A DNA stretch of 64,000 nt from Lactiplantibacillus mudanjiangensis (GCF_005405385.1 NZ_BJDY01000005.1:62001-126000); one strand, 5' to 3'. Positions 20,885 through 30,913 are shown, counted from the first letter of the stretch. Numbers and translations: made by a program. The notes: generated by a model from the letters alone, not told the origin.

Positions 20885-21526
20885 CTATTTCCAGTAACTA
20901 TAGTGTTTTTCGACCCGACCAAGTACAAAAGTCGTGACCGCCGTCAAGACTAAGTAGATCACCCCGACTAACAACAATGGAATTAACGTGACATCACGTG
21001 CGGTGGCCACGTTACCTGCACGAAGCAAGTCGCCCAATCCAATCACGTAAACCAACGATGAATCCTTAATCAAGTTAATGACTTCATTCCCAACCGATGG
21101 CAACACGATCTTGACCACTTGTGGGATCACAATCTTGCGAATCGTTTGTGCATAGCTTAGACGTAACACTCGGGCACTTTCATATTGGCCATTATCAATT
21201 GATTGTAAGCCCCCACGGAAGATTTCGGCAAAGTAAGCGGCGTAATTTAAGATAAACGCGAACAATGCTGCTTCATAACGTGGGAAGACAATGCCAATCA
21301 ATGGAAACCCATAAAAGACAACGATCAATTGAAGTAACAATGGGGTTCCTCGCATTAACCAAACGTAAAAGTTAATTAGCCATTGTAGCGGTTTGATATT
21401 GGAGATTAGCCCTAAACTCAAAATCAACCCTAATGGCAATGACCCGACCAACGTCCATAAAAAGACTTGCAGCGTCAAACCGGCGCCAGATAACAATGAT
21501 GGCAAAATTTCTAAAATATAATGCAT
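20885..21526 (-). CDS. Amino acid ABC transporter permease
   Basis: A HisM/GlnP-type permease of 213 aa with about five membrane helices. The coupling (EAA) loop is seen as ESARVLRLSYAQTIRKIVIPQ. TIGR01726-like N-terminal features (GAGLTLQVFLWTLVGSLPLG) fit polar amino acid permeases. Only one permease gene is present, so a homodimer is expected. It is the first structural gene after the tandem T-box leader; its start ATG is preceded by TAGGAGGG. Confidence 0.93.
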   Translation of the reverse strand: MHYILEILPSLLSGAGLTLQVFLWTLVGSLPLGLILSLGLISNIKPLQWLINFYVWLMRGTPLLLQLIVVFYGFPLIGIVFPRYEAALFAFILNYAAYFAEIFRGGLQSIDNGQYESARVLRLSYAQTIRKIVIPQVVKIVLPSVGNEVINLIKDSSLVYVIGLGDLLRAGNVATARDVTLIPLLLVGVIYLVLTAVTTFVLGRVEKHYSYWK

Positions 21527-21540
21527 GTGTATTCCCTCCT

Positions 21541-21930
21541 AATTCACTAAAACAGTCACAAAAAAAGTCCCCTTGAGCCTTAAGCTCAAGAGGACGATTG
21601 GACGCGGTACCACCTCAGTTCGTAGTCACTTCACAGTCACTACCTCAGGGAGTTTAGTGATAATAAAAAAAATCGCCCCTAGGCCTACAGCCTAAGAGGA
21701 CGATTTTTATCGCGGTTCCACCTCATCTTCATCAATTGCTCACGCAATTGAACTCAGCGAGTTTATCACTAAACTCCGCCGCTAACGAGGCCAACCGAAA
21801 TGACTTACTTCATTCAGTCATTCAACTCACAGATGTGGTTCGTCATTTAAACGTGATCGACTTTTCACCGCCGTCGACTCTCTGCTCACCGTCTAACCAA
21901 CTACTCTTCTGTTCTCTGTTTTTTAATGTT
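21541..21930 (-). promoter_or_regulatory. Tandem T-box leader, His specifier
   Basis: Read on minus. Stem I holds the AGAGAG element, then the specifier loop GAAC-CAC-A with CAC (His) at 21835-21837. The antiterminator T-box is TGGAACCGCGATA at 21708-21720, and terminator 1 spans 21665-21707 with eight T. A second antiterminator T-box TGGTACCGCGTCC (21600-21612) and terminator 2 (21567-21595, seven T) follow with no second stem I. The specifier is assigned by analogy with the Val and Met leaders here, which show the same GAA-N-codon layout. Uncharged tRNA should prevent both terminations. Confidence 0.9.
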
Positions 21931-21936
21931 GTTCTC

Positions 21937-21965
21937 ATACTAACGAAAACTTTGCTAGCCGTCAA
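21937..21965 (-). promoter_or_regulatory. Promoter of the T-box/ABC operon
   Basis: Minus-strand TTGACG, 17-bp spacer, TAGTAT, just after the minD stop. Confidence 0.75.
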
Positions 21966-21976
21966 GCCCTAATCAC

Positions 21977-22783
21977 TTATTTTCGATGAAAAATTCCAGC
22001 AATCCGTGACCAGACACCTGGCTTTTGGGTCTCTAAGTTCATCAATGGCACGGTTTCGCCTTCAATTCGACGAGCAATATTTCGATAACCCTGTGCCGCT
22101 GGATTTTTAGGATCAAGCACGATTGGTTCACCATTATTCGATGTCCGAATGACCGCATCATCATCAAACACAATCCCTAAAAGATCAATTGATAAATGGT
22201 GGGTAATTTCGTCAATATCCATGGTTTCACCATCTTGCATCATCCGTTGTCGAATCCGGTTGATCACCAACCGTGGCGCTTCAGCTAGTGGATATTGTTC
22301 CAATAACCCAACGACACGATCGGCATCACGAATCGCTGAAATTTCTGGCGTTGACACAATAATGGCCGCATCTGCACCGGCAATCGCGTTCATAAACCCG
22401 CGTTCAATCCCCGCTGGACAATCTAACAAAACATAGTCAAAGTCCGGTTTGAGTTCTTCTACCAAGGCTTTGACTTGATCAGGATTGAGATCATCCTTAT
22501 CCGCATTTTGAGCCGCTGGCAACAAATATAACAGATCATCAAAGCGCTTGTCTTTGACTAATGCCTGACGTAATTGCGCCCGATTTTTGACCACATCCAC
22601 GATGTCATACAAAATTCGGTTATCTAAACCTAAAATCACATCCAAGTTTCGCAAGCCGATATCTAAATCGACTAAACAAACTTTTTTGCCCATTAAGGCT
22701 AGTGCTGTCCCGAGATTGGCAGTCGTCGTTGTTTTACCGACGCCCCCCTTACCAGAGGTCACAACAATTGCTTTTCCCATCAA
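21977..22783 (-). CDS. minD: Septum site-determining ATPase MinD
   Basis: MinD is the ParA-type ATPase that recruits MinC to the membrane and blocks polar septation. The deviant Walker A is GKGGVGKTTTTANLG at residues 10-24. The C-terminus (GVWSRIAGIFHRK) is the amphipathic membrane-targeting helix. The length (268 aa) is normal. The ATG overlaps the minC stop by four bases (ATGA type), so translation is coupled. No minE is nearby; as in other Firmicutes, DivIVA presumably sets the topology. Confidence 0.96.
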   Translation of the reverse strand: MMGKAIVVTSGKGGVGKTTTTANLGTALALMGKKVCLVDLDIGLRNLDVILGLDNRILYDIVDVVKNRAQLRQALVKDKRFDDLLYLLPAAQNADKDDLNPDQVKALVEELKPDFDYVLLDCPAGIERGFMNAIAGADAAIIVSTPEISAIRDADRVVGLLEQYPLAEAPRLVINRIRQRMMQDGETMDIDEITHHLSIDLLGIVFDDDAVIRTSNNGEPIVLDPKNPAAQGYRNIARRIEGETVPLMNLETQKPGVWSRIAGIFHRK

Positions 22784-23448
22784 ATATGTCCTCCATTCTG
22801 AATGAATAATTTAGGTCGTACGCGTTTTAACTGATTCAACGGTTGATAATCCAAGGTTTGAATGTCATTGATATACACCACGTTGGTATCATCAACGATT
22901 TTAGCTGGATCAACTAACTCAAGCAGTTCACCAACCCGCACTTTTGGAACAGTTGCGAGCGGGCTCACAATCACGGCCTCATTATGATCAGGATAACCGG
23001 CTTCCAAAGCACCGGCGACTTCCCCCATCACAAAGATATTCCCACTTGCTTGCAAAACGCCGCCTTCATGAATTTTACCAAAGAACAGCACATCACCAGT
23101 AATTGTCACAACTTGTCCATTACGAATAATTTGATTGACCAAATGAACCGTTTCCCGGTCAATCATCGCTAACGCATCAGACGTTAACACCACATCGGAC
23201 GTTAACTTATGAATACTAAAGGACGGATAACGATTGATCAGCTTGGTCACTGCTTGCGTCTGATCGGCCGTTAACAACCGACCTTCGGTACTCATATCAA
23301 AAGAGATTTGTTTGTCAGTCGTATTGTCAACTTGCAACCGGTCTAATAAGGTCTTCAAATCAACCATAATCTCATCAAACCCGGCAGCCTGCCGAAAGAT
23401 TAATTCATAGCCATCATTACTGGCTTTTAAAACCACACTTTGTTGCAT
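22780..23448 (-). CDS. minC: Septum site-determining protein MinC
   Basis: MinC inhibits FtsZ assembly together with MinD. The C-terminal half contains the right-handed beta-helix repeats (GQVVTITGDVLFFGKIHEG, GGVLQASGNIFVMGEVAG), while the N-terminal 100 residues form the FtsZ-inhibiting domain. The length (222 aa) is normal. It is the penultimate gene of the mreB-mreC-mreD-minC-minD cluster, which ties rod elongation to division placement. Confidence 0.95.
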   Translation of the reverse strand: MQQSVVLKASNDGYELIFRQAAGFDEIMVDLKTLLDRLQVDNTTDKQISFDMSTEGRLLTADQTQAVTKLINRYPSFSIHKLTSDVVLTSDALAMIDRETVHLVNQIIRNGQVVTITGDVLFFGKIHEGGVLQASGNIFVMGEVAGALEAGYPDHNEAVIVSPLATVPKVRVGELLELVDPAKIVDDTNVVYINDIQTLDYQPLNQLKRVRPKLFIQNGGHI

Positions 23449-23470
23449 GTTGTGAATTCCTTTCTACCGA

Positions 23471-23995
23471 CTAACTAACTTTTAGATACAACTGCCGTAC
23501 TGGATAATACAAAATGACAAACAAGGCTAAGTTGACCGCAATGGTTGGGCCTAATGTATAGACCGCAAAGTCGGCTAAGTTACTCGTAATTACTTTACCA
23601 ATTAAATACCAAATATAAACGAAAGCTTCGACAATCGTTAAGTTGATAATATAGACCATCAGCATGGTCAGAAAGTTTAAGTCTAACCAAGGCTTAATCT
23701 GACGACTGATATAAACAACCAGTGGTAAGGCGACTAGATAGACCCCAAAAACACCGGTATAATACCAATCAAAAATTAACCCAGCAAAGGCTGCCCATAA
23801 ACCTACCGGCAGCTCCCCTCGATCATCCAAGAAGATTGCAAAGACAATCCATAATAGGACTAAATGCAACACACTGGAATAGGGATACTTAAACAAATGG
23901 CCCGCAAAAGCGTTAGATAACGAACCATCCAAAAAGAGGGCTAAGAACAACCCAATTGGGAAGATAATTTTCAAACGTGAATATCGCAAGTCCAT
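23471..23995 (-). CDS. mreD: Rod shape-determining protein MreD
   Basis: A small integral membrane protein (174 aa, about five to six helices) matching MreD: LKIIFPIGLFLALFLDG at the N-terminus and GLIFDWYYTG in the middle. It works with MreC and MreB in the elongasome. It follows mreC by 7 bases. Confidence 0.93.
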   Translation of the reverse strand: MDLRYSRLKIIFPIGLFLALFLDGSLSNAFAGHLFKYPYSSVLHLVLLWIVFAIFLDDRGELPVGLWAAFAGLIFDWYYTGVFGVYLVALPLVVYISRQIKPWLDLNFLTMLMVYIINLTIVEAFVYIWYLIGKVITSNLADFAVYTLGPTIAVNLALFVILYYPVRQLYLKVS

Positions 23996-24002
23996 ACCTC
24001 CC

Positions 24003-24848
24003 TTACTTCACGGCAACCGTGACCACCGTTAAATCACTCAAGTCGGCAGCTGGGGTAATGCGGACTTCCGAAGCCAACCCATAATCATCTTGTTTAACGC
24101 TGGCAACTGTCCCAACGTACAAGCCCTTAGGCGTCACACCACCCAAACCACTGGTGACAACTTTGTCACCCTTTTCGATCTTGGTCTTTGAAGTGACTGA
24201 ACCCATTTCAATCAAGTTGGTACTCTTATCATAACCCGTCACAATCCCATTGACCGTACTACCAGATTTATTGGTAACTTGAATGGCGAATTTATCCGCT
24301 GACGAACTGGTATTTGAAATCAATTCAACTTTTGAATTAGTTTGATTGACTTCAACCACTCGACCAATCAGACCTGATTGTGACATGACTGGCATATTCT
24401 TCTTAATCCCAGCAGTAGCCCCTTTAGAAATCACCAATTGGTTCATCCATGAAGATGGCGTCCGCGTCAAGACATTAGCCGTTACAGCTGTGTAGTCTGA
24501 CAAGGATTTATTTAATTTTAATTCTTTACGTAACTGCTTATTTTCCGCCGTCGCGGTTTGTGCATTGACTTTAACTTGTGCTAATTGGTCAACTTGTTTC
24601 TTTAACTTTTGGTTTTCTTGGTAAGTATTTAATAAATCAGATACCGAATTAGAAGCACCTTGGAGTCCATTGACCGGCCAAGCAACGACGCGATCAACGG
24701 CCCCCACTACATCGTTCCCGAATTGCTGGATCAATGGTGGTGTTGACTTCTTATTACGGATAGCGACAGAAACGCTCATCAAGCCGAGACTGACAATTAA
24801 CACAATAATCACGATTACCAGTTTACGGTTGGAAAAAAACTTTTGCAT
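24003..24848 (-). CDS. mreC: Rod shape-determining protein MreC
   Basis: MreC is an extracytoplasmic scaffold of the elongasome with one N-terminal membrane helix (residues 9-28), a coiled coil (about 65-105, LKKQVDQLAQVKVNAQTATA) and a C-terminal double beta-barrel with GLIGRVVEVN and GDKVVTSGLGG motifs. The length (281 aa) is normal. GGGGGTTC ribosome site 3-9 bases before ATG. A hairpin (24892-24911) lies between it and mreB. Confidence 0.95.
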   Translation of the reverse strand: MQKFFSNRKLVIVIIVLIVSLGLMSVSVAIRNKKSTPPLIQQFGNDVVGAVDRVVAWPVNGLQGASNSVSDLLNTYQENQKLKKQVDQLAQVKVNAQTATAENKQLRKELKLNKSLSDYTAVTANVLTRTPSSWMNQLVISKGATAGIKKNMPVMSQSGLIGRVVEVNQTNSKVELISNTSSSADKFAIQVTNKSGSTVNGIVTGYDKSTNLIEMGSVTSKTKIEKGDKVVTSGLGGVTPKGLYVGTVASVKQDDYGLASEVRITPAADLSDLTVVTVAVK

Positions 24849-24879
24849 GTTGAACCCCCGGTCGAAAATTCAATTTGTT

Positions 24880-24911
24880 AACAATAAATAAGCGGGAAGT
24901 CATCTTCCCGC
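24880..24911 (-). terminator. Hairpin between mreB and mreC
   Basis: GCGGGAAG/CTTCCCGC with a 4-base loop, followed on minus by an interrupted T-rich stretch. It may be a weak terminator or an mRNA-stability hairpin that raises MreB over MreC/MreD. Confidence 0.5.
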
Positions 24912-24918
24912 CCACTTG

Positions 24919-25923
24919 TTATCGCTTTTTCATAACATCGATGCTCTTAAGTGATTCACCAGTCCCAACGGCCACACAATCAAGTGGTTCGTTAGCAATG
25001 AATACTGGCACTTTAGTCGCATCAGCAATGACTTCGGAAAGATTCTTCAAAAGGGCGCCACCACCGGTCAAAACAATCCCGTGGTCAATCACATCAGAAG
25101 CGATTTCTGGGGATGTTTCTTCGAGGGTTTCCTTAATAGCCGAAATAATTTCTGAGACGATTTCTTGAATCGCTTCAGCAACATCAACCGCTGAAATTTC
25201 AACCGTTTTTGGTAACCCAGATAATAAGTCCCGGCCCCGAATCGTTGAACTTTCAATATCTTTAGCTGCTTCTAATGAAGCAGAGCCGACATCAATTTTT
25301 AATTGTTCCGCAGTCCGTTCACCAATTAACAGGTTAAACTTCTGACGGACGTGATAAATGATTGAATCATCAATCTTATCACCAGCCATACGGATCGAAC
25401 GACTAGACACAATTCCACCTAAGGAAATTGTGGCAACGTCAGTCGTCCCACCACCAATATCAACCACCATGCTACCGGTTGGATCCATAACTGGCAAACC
25501 AGCACCGATCGCAGCAGCAAATGGTTCTTCAATGACATAAGCATCACGTGCACCAGCAACTCGAGTTGCATCGATAACGGCCCGCTTTTCAACTTCAGTT
25601 ACACCACTTGGTACGCAAACCATGACATATGGTTTACCATTTGAGCGGCCTAACGTCTTTTGAATAAAGTATTTCATCATCGCAACGGTTGTATCGTAGT
25701 CTGCAATGACCCCATCTTTCATTGGTCGAATCGCAACAATACTTGCTGGCGTTCTCCCGATCATATCCCGTGCTTCTGAACCAACAGATACGATCTCACC
25801 AGTCTTCGTGTTCTTCGCAACCACGGATGGTTCTCGTAGTACGATTCCCTTGCCGTCAACGTACACAATCGTGTTGGCAGTACCGAGATCGATCCCGATA
25901 TTCTTTGTCCCAAATCCGAACAC
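24919..25923 (-). CDS. mreB: Actin-like rod shape protein MreB
   Basis: MreB forms membrane filaments that direct lateral wall synthesis. The actin-fold motifs are [17 protein letters not shown] (phosphate 1), [10 protein letters not shown] (phosphate 2) and [11 protein letters not shown] (adenosine). GTG at 25923 is chosen: GAAGGG lies 9 bases before it, and the product then begins [13 protein letters not shown] like other MreB proteins; the ATG three codons earlier sits directly on the ribosome site. First gene of the mreBCD-minCD cluster with its own promoter. A paralogue is at 59295-60290. Confidence 0.96.
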   Translation of the reverse strand: MFGFGTKNIGIDLGTANTIVYVDGKGIVLREPSVVAKNTKTGEIVSVGSEARDMIGRTPASIVAIRPMKDGVIADYDTTVAMMKYFIQKTLGRSNGKPYVMVCVPSGVTEVEKRAVIDATRVAGARDAYVIEEPFAAAIGAGLPVMDPTGSMVVDIGGGTTDVATISLGGIVSSRSIRMAGDKIDDSIIYHVRQKFNLLIGERTAEQLKIDVGSASLEAAKDIESSTIRGRDLLSGLPKTVEISAVDVAEAIQEIVSEIISAIKETLEETSPEIASDVIDHGIVLTGGGALLKNLSEVIADATKVPVFIANEPLDCVAVGTGESLKSIDVMKKR

Positions 25924-25982
25924 TACATTCATCCCTTCATCATTTACAAATTTATATTATTTTATTAGTCATAATAGTAAGT

Positions 25983-26010
25983 ATTATAGCATAATAGCCC
26001 AGCATAAAAA
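25983..26010 (-). promoter_or_regulatory. Promoter of mreB
   Basis: Minus-strand TTTTTA, 16-bp spacer, extended TGC-TATAAT. Confidence 0.6.
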
Positions 26011-26084
26011 ACTTGCCTGAAACCTAGCATACCGTAATCTATTAAAAAATACAGTCCCATTATTGAACTTAGATAAAATTTAAC

Positions 26085-26125
26085 AAAAAACGCGATTAGG
26101 CGAATAATATTCGTCCTAACCCCGT
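26085..26125 (-). terminator. Terminator after radC
   Basis: Long imperfect stem (CGGGGTTAGG with CCTAATCGCG, inner CGAATA/TATTCG-like pairing) followed on minus by six T. Confidence 0.75.
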
Positions 26126-26145
26126 TATTTTACCACATTCTTTTC

Positions 26146-26784
26146 TCAATCCGTATTACAATTTAACAACCCTTTTTCTGCAAAGCTAAAGTAATCGTTT
26201 TCACCAATAATCAAGCTATCCAAAACCGGTATGCCTAATAATTCACCACTTGAAACTAACCGATCGGTAAACTGGCGATCAGCTATTGATGGCGTCGCAT
26301 CACCACTAGGATGATTGTGGGCCACAACAATCCGAGCTGTCGTGGTTTGTAATGCTACTTGAAATAGTTCTCGTGGATGAACTGGACACGTATTGAGCGT
26401 CCCCTGAAACACAATTTGCCGACGAACAATCTGATTTTTAGTATCTAAACATAACAATAATAATTGTTCTTGTACTTGTTGCGCAAAATCGTGTTGCAAG
26501 GCACTTCCCAAACTTTGACTACCAAAAACTTGCCCTAAAACGACCCGGGGTTGGCGCTGCAGTAACTGCCCACATTGCAATGCGGTTAGTAAGCCTTGCC
26601 ACAAAGGATCTGTGACTGGTTGTTGTGACCAAGTTGCCACTTGATCAATCGGATAACGTCCCATAAATTGTTGCGTCGCGATAGCCGCCGGTTTGGGCGC
26701 CAATTGTGTCAAAAAATACGTCCCAATCAACTGTTTAATCTGTGCGGTCCAATCAGGATAAGTTACGATTGCAGTACTATTCAT
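26146..26784 (-). CDS. radC: RadC-family JAB/MPN domain protein
   Basis: RadC proteins carry a JAMM metal site, visible as HNHPSGDATPSIADRQFT near residue 165 (212-aa product), preceded by the characteristic helix-hairpin region. Historically linked to DNA repair, but the biochemical role is unsettled. ATG 26784 follows GAAGGTG by 6 bases; a GTG five codons upstream lies inside that ribosome site. The N-terminal helix-hairpin-helix part is weakly conserved compared with longer RadC proteins (about 225-230 aa). Position between folC and mreB matches other Gram-positives. Confidence 0.9.
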   Translation of the reverse strand: MNSTAIVTYPDWTAQIKQLIGTYFLTQLAPKPAAIATQQFMGRYPIDQVATWSQQPVTDPLWQGLLTALQCGQLLQRQPRVVLGQVFGSQSLGSALQHDFAQQVQEQLLLLCLDTKNQIVRRQIVFQGTLNTCPVHPRELFQVALQTTTARIVVAHNHPSGDATPSIADRQFTDRLVSSGELLGIPVLDSLIIGENDYFSFAEKGLLNCNTD

Positions 26785-26822
26785 CAGTGTCACCTTCACT
26801 TTCGTTAGGCAACTCCGTAAAA

Positions 26823-28142
26823 CTAGTCCTGAATTGTTTTAAAATACGCCCTGACCGCCGAAATAAAGTACAACGAACCAGTTAACAAGACCACATCTTC
26901 ACTCGACATCTGTTGTGTGACATGAACAAAGGCCGTTTGCCAATCGTCAAACTGAGGTGCCGATTGACCAGCTGGCAATTCTGCTTCTAAGGTTGTGGGC
27001 GTTGTTACAGCCCGTTTTCCTGGTCCAGCAAACTGCGTTAAGACTAATTGTACATTAGGCAATGCCGCTAGTGTTTGGATCATTTGGGCGTGCTGCTTAT
27101 CAGCTAAAACTGCCAAAATCACATAGACCGTTTGTTGTCCAAATCGCGCTTTCAACGTTGCCGCCAATTCCGTCATGGCAGGCTCATTATGGGCGCCGTC
27201 AATTAAAATCAGCGGGTCAGCATTCACAACTTCTAATCGTCCTGGCCAATTGGTTTGAGCTAGTGCTTGCCGAATATCCCGTGCATTGACCGGGGTTTGT
27301 TGTAAGCGGTGATAGGTCAAGTAAGCTTGCAACGCCACTGCCGCATTATCCACTTGATAATCACCTAATAATGGCGTCGTTAACCCTTTGAAATGCGCAT
27401 CAGCACTATCGAAGTCGAACCGTTCACCCCACCCTTGTGGCGCTAATAATCGCGTCGTAAAGTCTACGCCTAATGTCTGCAACGGTGCCTGCTTTTTTTC
27501 AGCAGTTGTCTCCATGACGGCCTGGGCTTCTGCAGGTAATTTTCCTACCACGACCGGCACTTCTGATTTAATAATCCCAGCTTTTTGCGTGGCAATTGCT
27601 GTCAAAGTATCGCCTAATATCTGCATGTGATCATAACCGATCGTTGTAATCGCACTTACTTGTGGTGTCCAAACATTGGTCGAATCATATAGCCCACCCA
27701 AGCCGACCTCAATCACCGCCACATCAATGGGCTGTTCAGCAAAATAGACAAACATCATCGCTGTGATAATTTCAAACTCAGTGGGACCACCAGTTGGCAA
27801 CTCGGCATCTAACGCTGCAACTACTGGTTCAATCTTTTGAACTAGCTGAACTAGCGCCGTATCACTGATTGGTTCTCCATCGACACTAATTCGCTCATTG
27901 AATCGAACAATAAATGGTGACGTAAAAGTGCCCACCGTTAGCCCATCAGCCATCAGTAAGTCACGTAAATTTGCAACCGTTGACCCTTTACCATTCGTCC
28001 CTGCGACATGAATGCCGGGTACTTTTAACTGAGGATCACCTAAACGTTGTAAAAAGGTCTGCATCCGCGACAACGTTGGGATCTTTTTAAATTGCGTCCG
28101 GCCGTGAATAAATGCTAATGCCGCATCATAATCTTGAATCAC
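26823..28142 (-). CDS. folC: Folylpolyglutamate / dihydrofolate synthase
   Basis: FolC adds glutamates to folates (and in bifunctional forms glutamate to dihydropteroate). Mur-ligase fold motifs: GTNGKGSTVANL (P-loop), TSPFIVRFNERI, EVGLGGLYDSTN and DGAHN. The GTG at 28142 is used because GGAGGAGATC lies just before it; the frame extends 14 codons upstream without a ribosome site. The valS terminator lies between valS and folC, so folC transcription depends on read-through or an unseen promoter. Confidence 0.94.
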   Translation of the reverse strand: MIQDYDAALAFIHGRTQFKKIPTLSRMQTFLQRLGDPQLKVPGIHVAGTNGKGSTVANLRDLLMADGLTVGTFTSPFIVRFNERISVDGEPISDTALVQLVQKIEPVVAALDAELPTGGPTEFEIITAMMFVYFAEQPIDVAVIEVGLGGLYDSTNVWTPQVSAITTIGYDHMQILGDTLTAIATQKAGIIKSEVPVVVGKLPAEAQAVMETTAEKKQAPLQTLGVDFTTRLLAPQGWGERFDFDSADAHFKGLTTPLLGDYQVDNAAVALQAYLTYHRLQQTPVNARDIRQALAQTNWPGRLEVVNADPLILIDGAHNEPAMTELAATLKARFGQQTVYVILAVLADKQHAQMIQTLAALPNVQLVLTQFAGPGKRAVTTPTTLEAELPAGQSAPQFDDWQTAFVHVTQQMSSEDVVLLTGSLYFISAVRAYFKTIQD

Positions 28143-28163
28143 ACGATCTCCTCCTCTGCCTAG

Positions 28164-28200
28164 CAAAAACGAGCTTGGGACCAAAAGCCCAAACTCGTCT
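28164..28200 (-). terminator. Terminator after valS
   Basis: Stem ACGAGTTTGGG/CCCAAGCTCGT read on minus, followed by five T. It falls between valS and folC. Confidence 0.8.
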
Positions 28201-28215
28201 TATACAGGTTAAAAA

Positions 28216-30885
28216 TTAAGCTTGCGCCTTAATATCAACTAACCGTTGTTTCGTAGCTGCTAATTTGGCTTCGTTATCCGCTAATTTTTCTTTTTCACTG
28301 GCAACCACATCTTCAGGGGCGTTGGCAACAAAGCGTTCATTACCTAGCTTCTTGGTGGCACGAGTGACTTCACTTTCAAACTTCTGTTGTTCTTTTTCAA
28401 GCTTTTTGATTTCATCGTTTAAGTCCACTAATTCCGCTAACGGAATGTAGACTTCGGCATCACTGATCACTTGCGTCATTGAGAGTTTTGGTGCCGTGAC
28501 ATCAGCGCCAATTGACAATGTCTTAGGATGAGCGAAACGTTGAATGTAATCTTCATTAGTCTTGAAGACATCTTGTAACCGTTGACTGTCCGTCTTAATT
28601 AAGACATCGACCGTTGATGACATCTTCGCGTTAGCTTCCGCCCGAATACTCCGAACGGCCGTAATCAATTCGATTAAGGATGCCATATTAGCTTCAGCAT
28701 CTTGATCGTCAAATTCTGGATGATCTACTGGATAAGCGGCGTTAACCAATGACTTGCCTTCATGTGGCATTGACAACCAAATCTTTTCAGTAACGAATGG
28801 CATGATTGGGTGTAATAACCGCAACGTTTGATCCAAAACATAGGCCAAAACATTTTGCGTATTGGTTTTAGCTTGCGCATCGTCACCAGTTAAGACTTCC
28901 TTACTCATTTCAATGTACCAATCACAGAAATCATTCCAAATAAAGTTATACAAGGCCCGGCCTGCTTCACCAAAGTCAAATTTGTCGAAGAGAACTGTTA
29001 CTTGTTTAACCGTATCGTTCAAGCGACTTAAGATCCATTTGTCAGCTAGGGTCCAATCAGCTTGCACTGGCAAGGTTGGTTGTGCCAAATCACCCAAGTT
29101 CATGATGACGTAACGACTGGCATTCCAAATCTTGTTAATAAAGTTCCAAGCCGCGTCCATCTTCGTATAACTAAAACGAACATCTTGCCCCGCCGTTGAC
29201 CCATTTGATAAGAACCAACGTAAGGAATCGGCCCCATACTTCTTGATAACGTCCATGGGATCAATCCCGTTACCTAAGGATTTACTCATCTTCCGACCTT
29301 GTTCATCTCGGATTAACCCATGTAACAAGACATGATCAAATGGTCGTTTACCCGTGAATTCAAGGCTTTGGAACATCATCCGTGATACCCAGAAGAAGAT
29401 AATGTCATAACCCGTCACTAACGTATTGGTTGGGAAATACCGTTTGAAATCTTCAGCATTTTCATCAGGCCAACCTAACGTTGAAAATGGCCATAAAGCA
29501 CTAGAGAACCAAGTATCTAACACATCAGGATCTTGTTCCCAGTTTTCGATATCCTTTGGTGGTTCAACATCAACATAGGTTTCGCCCGTCTTTTTGTTGT
29601 ACCAAGCTGGAATTTGGTGTCCCCACCAAAGTTGGCGTGAAATAACCCAGTCATGCACATTTTCCATCCATTGGTTAAAGGTGTCTTCAAAACGATCTGG
29701 CACAAAGTCAACTTTACCATCGGTTTGTTGATTCTTTAAGGCTTGTTCAGCAAGTGGTTTCATCTTCACGAACCATTGTGTCGACAAGCGGGCTTCAACT
29801 TGAACTCCAGTCCGTTCTGAATGGCCAACGCTATGGACGATTGGGTCGATCTTGAGCATTAAGTCTTGATCTTCCAAATCTTTAACCATCGCTTTACGCG
29901 CTTCAAATCGGTCTAAGCCTTCATATTTTCCGGCATTGGCATTCATTGACGCATCATCGTTCATCGTATTGATCCGTTTTAAATCATGACGATTCCCGAC
30001 TTTAAAGTCATTAGGGTCATGGGCTGGCGTAATCTTAACCATCCCAGTCCCAAATTCAGGATCAACATAAGCATCGGCGATAATTGGAATCTTGCGATCG
30101 GCTAATGGTAAGATCACTTCTTTACCGACTAATTCCTTATAACGATCATCACTAGGGTTAACCGCAACGGCCGTATCACCCATCATCGTTTCTGGACGAG
30201 TTGTCGCGATTTCAATATAATGTTGACCATTAAACGTAAAGTCTGGGTCAGCAAATGGGTATTTGACGTGGTAGAACGCGCCTTGGTCATCTTTATGAAT
30301 CACTTCAATATCAGATAACGCCGTCCGAGCTTGGGGATCCCAATTAATGATATATTCCCCACGATAGATTAAGCCTTTTTTGTATAAGTTAACAAAGACT
30401 TTTTTAACCGCGTCAGATAAGCCATCATCCATCGTAAAACGTTCACGTGAATAGTCTAATGACAACCCAAGTTTAGCCCATTGCTGTTTGATGATTGACG
30501 CATATTCGTCTTTCCAATCCCAAACTTGTTGAATGAACTTTTCACGGCCTAAATCGTAACGAGAAATGCCTTGCTCACGTAACTTGGCTTCAACCTTAGC
30601 TTGTGTGGCAATCCCGGCATGGTCCATCCCAGGAACCCAAAGCGTGTCGAATCCTTGCATCCGTTTTTGGCGAATGATGATATCTTGTAATGTCGTATCC
30701 CAGGCATGACCTAAATGCAACTTTCCAGTAACATTTGGTGGTGGAAGCACAATGGAATAAGGTTTAGCTTTTTTGTCGCCCGAAGGCTTGAATAAATCGT
30801 CGTCCAACCAAGCTTGGTACCGACCGGCTTCAACGGCGGTTGGATCGTATTTAGTTGGCATATCAGTGGTTAATTCTTCTGACAT
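28216..30885 (-). CDS. valS: Valyl-tRNA synthetase
   Basis: Class I synthetase of 889 aa. The HIGH box is GKLHLGHA in [16 protein letters not shown], and KMSKS is [14 protein letters not shown]. The connective-peptide editing domain has [11 protein letters not shown]. The C-terminal coiled coil ([18 protein letters not shown]) is typical of ValRS and binds tRNA. ATG 30885 is chosen (AAAGGA 9 bases upstream); the longer frame runs into the T-box terminator. Expression is controlled by the Val T-box directly upstream. Confidence 0.97.
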   Translation of the reverse strand: MSEELTTDMPTKYDPTAVEAGRYQAWLDDDLFKPSGDKKAKPYSIVLPPPNVTGKLHLGHAWDTTLQDIIIRQKRMQGFDTLWVPGMDHAGIATQAKVEAKLREQGISRYDLGREKFIQQVWDWKDEYASIIKQQWAKLGLSLDYSRERFTMDDGLSDAVKKVFVNLYKKGLIYRGEYIINWDPQARTALSDIEVIHKDDQGAFYHVKYPFADPDFTFNGQHYIEIATTRPETMMGDTAVAVNPSDDRYKELVGKEVILPLADRKIPIIADAYVDPEFGTGMVKITPAHDPNDFKVGNRHDLKRINTMNDDASMNANAGKYEGLDRFEARKAMVKDLEDQDLMLKIDPIVHSVGHSERTGVQVEARLSTQWFVKMKPLAEQALKNQQTDGKVDFVPDRFEDTFNQWMENVHDWVISRQLWWGHQIPAWYNKKTGETYVDVEPPKDIENWEQDPDVLDTWFSSALWPFSTLGWPDENAEDFKRYFPTNTLVTGYDIIFFWVSRMMFQSLEFTGKRPFDHVLLHGLIRDEQGRKMSKSLGNGIDPMDVIKKYGADSLRWFLSNGSTAGQDVRFSYTKMDAAWNFINKIWNASRYVIMNLGDLAQPTLPVQADWTLADKWILSRLNDTVKQVTVLFDKFDFGEAGRALYNFIWNDFCDWYIEMSKEVLTGDDAQAKTNTQNVLAYVLDQTLRLLHPIMPFVTEKIWLSMPHEGKSLVNAAYPVDHPEFDDQDAEANMASLIELITAVRSIRAEANAKMSSTVDVLIKTDSQRLQDVFKTNEDYIQRFAHPKTLSIGADVTAPKLSMTQVISDAEVYIPLAELVDLNDEIKKLEKEQQKFESEVTRATKKLGNERFVANAPEDVVASEKEKLADNEAKLAATKQRLVDIKAQA

Positions 30886-30913
30886 GGAGACACGTCCTTT
30901 CTGTTTTTGGGAC

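Noticed and set aside
21977-23448. Missing minE as an oddity of the min cluster
   Set aside because: Firmicutes normally lack MinE and use DivIVA, so this is expected.
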